Part shown: positions 6,150 through 9,469 of the stretch, one piece after another
Layout: every line of letters begins with the position of its first letter
Position numbering within the stretch: position 1 is the first letter of the stretch
DNA from: Vulcanimicrobiota bacterium
GTDB taxonomy: Bacteria; Vulcanimicrobiota; Vulcanimicrobiia; Vulcanimicrobiales; Vulcanimicrobiaceae
DNA: 9,469 nucleotides
Reading direction: 5' to 3'
Assembly: GCA_013289785.1 (NCBI GenBank)
Contig: JABCZE010000039.1
Location: 1 to 9,469 of the forward strand
Translations under genes and position numbers: made by a program
Notes under the pieces: model-generated
The model's database searches: none
What the model saw: only the letters and a program-made list of their open reading frames with translations
What the model was told of the DNA's origin: nothing

Positions 6150-7726
6150 CACGCCACAACCTCTCTGGCGCGGTACGTTCCAAAAACATCGCGCAGCACG
6201 TTGCATATCTCGCCCAACGTCGCGCCGGCGTCGACCGCATTGACGAACGGCGGCATCAAATTGTCAGCGCCCGCCGCAGCCTCGCGAACCGTCGCGAGCG
6301 CTGTGGTAACGGCGTCGGAATCGCGCGAGGCGCGCAGTGCACGCAATCGCTCGACCTGCTCGCGCTCGGCGCGCTCGTCAACCTGCTGGAGGGGAATGGG
6401 CGTTCCGCTCTCCGCTTCGGCGAAGCGATTGACGCCGACGACAACCTGCTCGCCCCGTTCGATCGCCTGCTGCGCGGCGTAGGCCGAGTCGGCGATGCGC
6501 GCCTGCATCCAGCCGCTTTCGATCGCGGCGATGCTCCCGCCCATGGCGTCGACTTCCCCGATCAGTCCCGTCGCGCGTTCGATCAGCTCGTTGGTGAGCG
6601 TTTCGAGATAGTAGGAGCCCGCCATCGGATCGACGACGTCGGCAACGCCCGACTCGTACGCGATAATCTGTTGGGTGCGCAAAGCAACTCGCGCACTTTC
6701 GGCGGTCGGCAACGCCAACGCTTCGTCCTTCCCATTGGTGTGCAGCGATTGCGTGCCCCCCAAGACCGCCGCCAGCGCTTGCAGCGCCACGCGCACGACG
6801 TTGTTTTCGGGCTCCTGCGCCGTGAGCGTCGAGCCGCCCGTCTGAGCGTGAAACCGTAACGCCTGCGAGCGGGGGTCGCGGCAGCCGAACTCGTCGCGCG
6901 TGATATGCGCCCAGAGATAGCGCGCCGCCCGGAACTTCGCAATCTCTTCGAAGAAATCGTTGTGGGCGTTCCAGAAGAACGAGATGCGCGGCGCAACGTC
7001 GTCCAGTACGATGCCGGCCTCGCGCGCGGCCTGCAGGTAGGCCTTCCCGTTGGCGAGCGTAAACGCGATCTCTTCAACCGCCGTCGAGCCGGCCTCGCGG
7101 ATGTGATAGCCGGAGACGGAGATGGCGTTCCAAAGCGGCACTTCGCGCGCGCAGTACGCCATCACATCGGTGACTAAGCGCATCGAAGGCTTGGGCGGGT
7201 AGATGTAGGTTCCGCGCGCGACGTACTCCTTGAGGACGTCGTTTTGCACGGTTCCGCCGAGCTTGGCAAATGGAATCCCCCGCCGCCGCGCGACGGCGAG
7301 ATAGAACGCCAGCAGAATTGCCGCGGGCGCGTTGATCGTCATCGAGACGGTCACGCGGTCGAGCGGCACGCCGTCGAGCAGCGCCTCCATGTCCGCAATC
7401 GAATCGATCGCGACGCCGACTTTGCCGACTTCGCCCCGCGATTGCGGCGCGTCCGAATCATAGCCCAGTTGCGTCGGCAAATCGAAGGCGACGGAGAGCC
7501 CCGTCTGACCGCGCTCGAGCAGATACCGATAACGCGCATTCGATTCGGCCGCCGTACCGAACCCGGCATACTGCCGCATCGTCCAAAGCCGCCCGCGGTA
7601 CATGTCGTCCCGGATGCCGCGCCCATACGGGAAACTTCCCGGCTCGCCGAGATCGTGAGGCGTCCCCCCGGCCTCGTCGTAGACCGGGTCGATGGGGATG
7701 CCTGAAGCGTTAACGTCGCGAGCCAT
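6149..7726 (-). CDS. mutA: Methylmalonyl-CoA mutase, catalytic (large) subunit without B12-binding domain
   Basis: The product is a 525-residue TIM-barrel catalytic subunit that converts (2R)-methylmalonyl-CoA to succinyl-CoA with adenosylcobalamin. Key regions are [18 protein letters not shown] (49-66), [15 protein letters not shown] (78-92), [20 protein letters not shown] (157-176), [12 protein letters not shown] (203-214) and [19 protein letters not shown]. Tyr53, Arg171 and His208 match the substrate-selecting Tyr89, Arg207 and His244 of the Propionibacterium enzyme. Isobutyryl-CoA mutases have Phe and Gln at the first two, so true methylmalonyl-CoA specificity is favoured. The protein ends at the barrel's C-terminal helices ([12 protein letters not shown]) and lacks the DxHxxG cobalamin domain, so it is the split form needing a separate B12 subunit of about 140 residues. 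None is encoded next to it. ATG at 7726 has only a weak AGGG upstream. The downstream epimerase overlaps it by one base. Confidence 0.95.
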   Translation of the reverse strand: MARDVNASGIPIDPVYDEAGGTPHDLGEPGSFPYGRGIRDDMYRGRLWTMRQYAGFGTAAESNARYRYLLERGQTGLSVAFDLPTQLGYDSDAPQSRGEVGKVGVAIDSIADMEALLDGVPLDRVTVSMTINAPAAILLAFYLAVARRRGIPFAKLGGTVQNDVLKEYVARGTYIYPPKPSMRLVTDVMAYCAREVPLWNAISVSGYHIREAGSTAVEEIAFTLANGKAYLQAAREAGIVLDDVAPRISFFWNAHNDFFEEIAKFRAARYLWAHITRDEFGCRDPRSQALRFHAQTGGSTLTAQEPENNVVRVALQALAAVLGGTQSLHTNGKDEALALPTAESARVALRTQQIIAYESGVADVVDPMAGSYYLETLTNELIERATGLIGEVDAMGGSIAAIESGWMQARIADSAYAAQQAIERGEQVVVGVNRFAEAESGTPIPLQQVDERAEREQVERLRALRASRDSDAVTTALATVREAAAGADNLMPPFVNAVDAGATLGEICNVLRDVFGTYRAREVVA

Positions 7727-7797
7727 CGACCCTGACTACGCCGCAGCGACCAAGGGCGCCCGCCTCGCGCAACGGGGAACTCAGAAGGCATACAGTA

Positions 7798-8067
7798 ATG
7801 GCCAGGGCTATGGAATCCATGATGTCGACAAAGGGTCAGACCACCATCCCTAAGGCAGCCCGCGAGCACTTGCGGTTGAAACCTGGGGATCGTGTAAAGT
7901 CTTTCCTCCACCCAAACGGCAGCGTTGTTATCCTGCCGAAGGTGCCGGTCTCCACATTCCGCGGTATCCTAAAATTGAGCAGTCGTCCAGCCCCCACCAT
8001 TGAGGAAATGAATCAAGCAACTGCGGAGCGTGCGAGCGGTGCCCGCCGTTTGACAAGACGCCGATAG
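7798..8067 (+). CDS. AbrB/MazE-type (SpoVT-AbrB) DNA-binding protein, solitary
   Basis: The product is an 89-residue small DNA-binding protein. Residues about 10-47 form the swapped-hairpin AbrB fold: STKGQTTIPKAAREHL (10-25), the LKPGDRV turn (27-33) and SVVILPK (42-48). The tail is basic (ARRLTRRR). Such proteins are either antitoxins of VapBC/MazEF-type modules or regulators of neighbouring promoters. No toxin gene follows: the next 20 bases lead into the stop of the opposing carboxylase gene. AGAAGG at 7783-7788 supports ATG at 7798, though in-frame ATGs at 7810, 7819 and 7822 are possible. I counted 54 of 88 codons with G or C in the third position, lower than expected for neighbouring genes, so recent acquisition is possible. 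Divergent placement 71 bases from the mutase start makes it a candidate local regulator, which is inference. Confidence 0.8.
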   Translation: MARAMESMMSTKGQTTIPKAAREHLRLKPGDRVKSFLHPNGSVVILPKVPVSTFRGILKLSSRPAPTIEEMNQATAERASGARRLTRRR

Positions 8068-8087
8068 TCGGCCTGTGTGGTCGCGGT

Positions 8088-9469
8088 TCAGCGTAGTGTC
8101 ATAATCGCTGAGCCGCGCTCCACCGTCGCTCCGGGCGCGACATGTACCGCGCTGACCGCGCCGCTTTTATGTGCTCGGACCTCGTTCATCATCTTCATTG
8201 CCTCGATTGTTGCCACGACTTGCCCTTCGCTGACCGCATCGCCTTTCGTGACGGCGAGTTCGACCACCAGTCCGTGCATCGGCGAATGCACGTCGTTGCC
8301 GTCTGAGGAGTTCGTGCGCTTGCGTATCGTCCGCAGACGCGGTGCGGTCCGGCGCGCCTCGACGCGCGCCGGCGGCGCCGGCAAGCGCGGCGGCCCGTTG
8401 ACGACGGCCGGATGCAACGTCGCGGCGAACGGCTCGAGCGTCGCGGTGCCGTACGAGGCGTCGGCGACCTCCGGGTTGTCGCAGAGCGCGCGCAACAGCG
8501 GCAGCGTCGTTGGAATCCCTTCGATCACGTACTCGTCGAGCGCGCGGCGCATTCGCGCGAGCGCGCCCTCGCGCGTCGGCGCCCAGACGATGAGTTTGGC
8601 GACGAGCGAATCATAGTCAGGCGGGATCGTCCAGCCGGCGTAGGCCGCCGAGTCGACGCGAACACCAAGCCCGCCGGGCTCGCGATAGCCGGAAATCGTG
8701 CCCGGCGCGGCCTGGAAGTTCGCCGCCGGATCTTCGGCGTTCACGCGCCCTTCGATCGAGAACCCGCGAAAGGAGATTTCGTCCTGCCCATACCCCAGCG
8801 GCTCGCCCGCCGCGACGCGGATCTGTTCGCGCACAAGATCGAGTCCGCTCACCATCTCCGTGACCGTGTGCTCCACTTGAATGCGCGTGTTCATCTCCAG
8901 AAAGTAGAACGCGTCGCCGGCGACGAGACATTCGATCGTGCCGACGGAATCGTAGCCGATCGCCTTCGCCGCGCGGACGCCGGCCTCGCGCATCGCCTCG
9001 CGCAGCCGTCCGGAGATGTGCGCGGGAGTCTCTTCCCACACTTTCTGATGGCGCCGTTGCAGCGAGCAGTCGCGTTCGCCAACATGAACGACGTTGCCGT
9101 GTTTGTCGGCGAGCACTTGCAGTTCGACATGCTTTGGGTTTTCGAGGTAATGCTCGGCATAGATCGTCTCGTCCTTAAAATACGCCTTCGCTTCGCGGCG
9201 AGCCGTTTCAAACGCCGACGGCACCTCCTCCAAAGATTGTGCCACGCGCAGCCCTTTACCGCCGCCGCCGGCCGCGGCTTTGAACGCCAGCGGCAGGCCG
9301 TACTGCTCGGCAGCGGCGCGTGCGCCCGCAACGTCCGCGATCGGCTCGTGCCCTCCGGGCACCGACGGAACCTTTGCGTCGCGCATCGCTTGACGCGCCC
9401 GAAGCTTATCGCCCATTGCATCGATCGCATCGGCGTGCGGCCCGATCCACGTTAAGCCGGCGGAGACGA
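8088..9469 (-). CDS. Acyl-CoA (probably propionyl-CoA) carboxylase alpha subunit: biotin carboxylase plus biotin carrier, 5' end cut off by window
   Basis: The product carries biotin carboxylase and BCCP in one chain and would carboxylate biotin with ATP and bicarbonate for a separate carboxyltransferase. The frame stays open through the right edge (residues LTWIGPHADAIDAMGDK precede and include the ATG at 9416), so about the first 100 residues are missing by family comparison. Counting from that internal Met: ATP-grasp loop GGGGKG (50-55), HVELQVLAD (96-104), DCSLQRRHQKVWEE (116-129), FLEMNTRIQVEHTVTE (172-187), C-terminal lobe with VRVDS (252-256) and PPDYDSLVAKL (265-275), then BCCP with EAMKM and the biotin Lys408 (codon at 8193-8195). 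Only about 40 residues separate the two parts, so there is no BT domain. GFSIEGR (218-224) replaces the usual GHAIECR-like string. The mutase and epimerase nearby favour a propionyl-CoA substrate, but acetyl-CoA cannot be excluded. Confidence 0.92.
   Translation of the reverse strand, partial: VSAGLTWIGPHADAIDAMGDKLRARQAMRDAKVPSVPGGHEPIADVAGARAAAEQYGLPLAFKAAAGGGGKGLRVAQSLEEVPSAFETARREAKAYFKDETIYAEHYLENPKHVELQVLADKHGNVVHVGERDCSLQRRHQKVWEETPAHISGRLREAMREAGVRAAKAIGYDSVGTIECLVAGDAFYFLEMNTRIQVEHTVTEMVSGLDLVREQIRVAAGEPLGYGQDEISFRGFSIEGRVNAEDPAANFQAAPGTISGYREPGGLGVRVDSAAYAGWTIPPDYDSLVAKLIVWAPTREGALARMRRALDEYVIEGIPTTLPLLRALCDNPEVADASYGTATLEPFAATLHPAVVNGPPRLPAPPARVEARRTAPRLRTIRKRTNSSDGNDVHSPMHGLVVELAVTKGDAVSEGQVVATIEAMKMMNEVRAHKSGAVSAVHVAPGATVERGSAIMTLR

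Noticed and set aside
6149..7726. Isobutyryl-CoA or another acyl-CoA mutase
   Set aside because: Tyr53 and Arg171 match the methylmalonyl-CoA mutase pattern, whereas isobutyryl-CoA mutase has Phe and Gln there; the overlapping epimerase gene supports the same reading.
7798..8087. Complete toxin-antitoxin module
   Set aside because: Only an AbrB-type gene is present; the 20 bases after it cannot hold a toxin, and the upstream side is the mutase start.
8412..9455. A 347-codon open frame on the + strand
   Set aside because: It is antisense to the carboxylase gene, whose ATP-grasp and biotin carboxylase motifs are unmistakable. The + frame is Arg-rich and low in complexity, as expected for a GC-bias shadow.

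Overview
The window is high-GC bacterial chromosome, densely packed and mostly housekeeping or metabolic, with GC-rich third codon positions throughout. The gene content (a split-type methylmalonyl-CoA mutase, a biotin carboxylase/BCCP fusion without a BT domain, secreted propeller-like and GV-x-G repeat proteins) would fit a soil lineage such as Candidatus Eremiobacterota (WPS-2). That placement rests on gene style only and is weak. No rRNA, tRNA, CRISPR array, insertion sequence or prophage was seen.

Layout from left to right. Bases 1-86 hold the probable last 27 codons of an unknown + strand gene. A 122-base leader with two possible stem-loops (87-208) precedes a TTG-started lipoprotein gene (209-1147, +). 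It converges, across a short dispersed-repeat-like sequence, on an exported GV-x-G repeat protein (1185-2255, -). Next is a two-gene - strand operon: an alpha/beta hydrolase (3483-4283) translationally coupled through a GTGA junction to an FMN-dependent alpha-hydroxy-acid dehydrogenase (2344-3486). A 48-base divergent gap separates the hydrolase from a MarC-family membrane protein (4332-4967, +). MarC overlaps tail-to-tail with a TonB-like proline-rich membrane protein (4956-5729, -).

The right half is a methylmalonyl-CoA pathway locus on the - strand: methylmalonyl-CoA mutase catalytic subunit (6149-7726), methylmalonyl-CoA epimerase (5751-6149, joined by a TGATG junction), then the TonB-like gene 21 bases further on. 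Upstream and running off the right edge is the biotin-carboxylase/biotin-carrier subunit of an acyl-CoA carboxylase (8088-9469), most likely propionyl-CoA carboxylase alpha. A small + strand AbrB/MazE-type gene (7798-8067) with weaker third-position GC bias sits between the carboxylase and the mutase. Together carboxylase, epimerase and mutase would interconvert propionyl-CoA and succinyl-CoA. The carboxylase beta subunit, the B12-binding mutase subunit and the mutase chaperone are not in the window.

No clearly new system is visible. The best leads are the TonB-like protein with an unrecognised C-terminal region inside the methylmalonyl-CoA operon, the structured leader before the lipoprotein gene, and the solitary AbrB gene that splits the locus.
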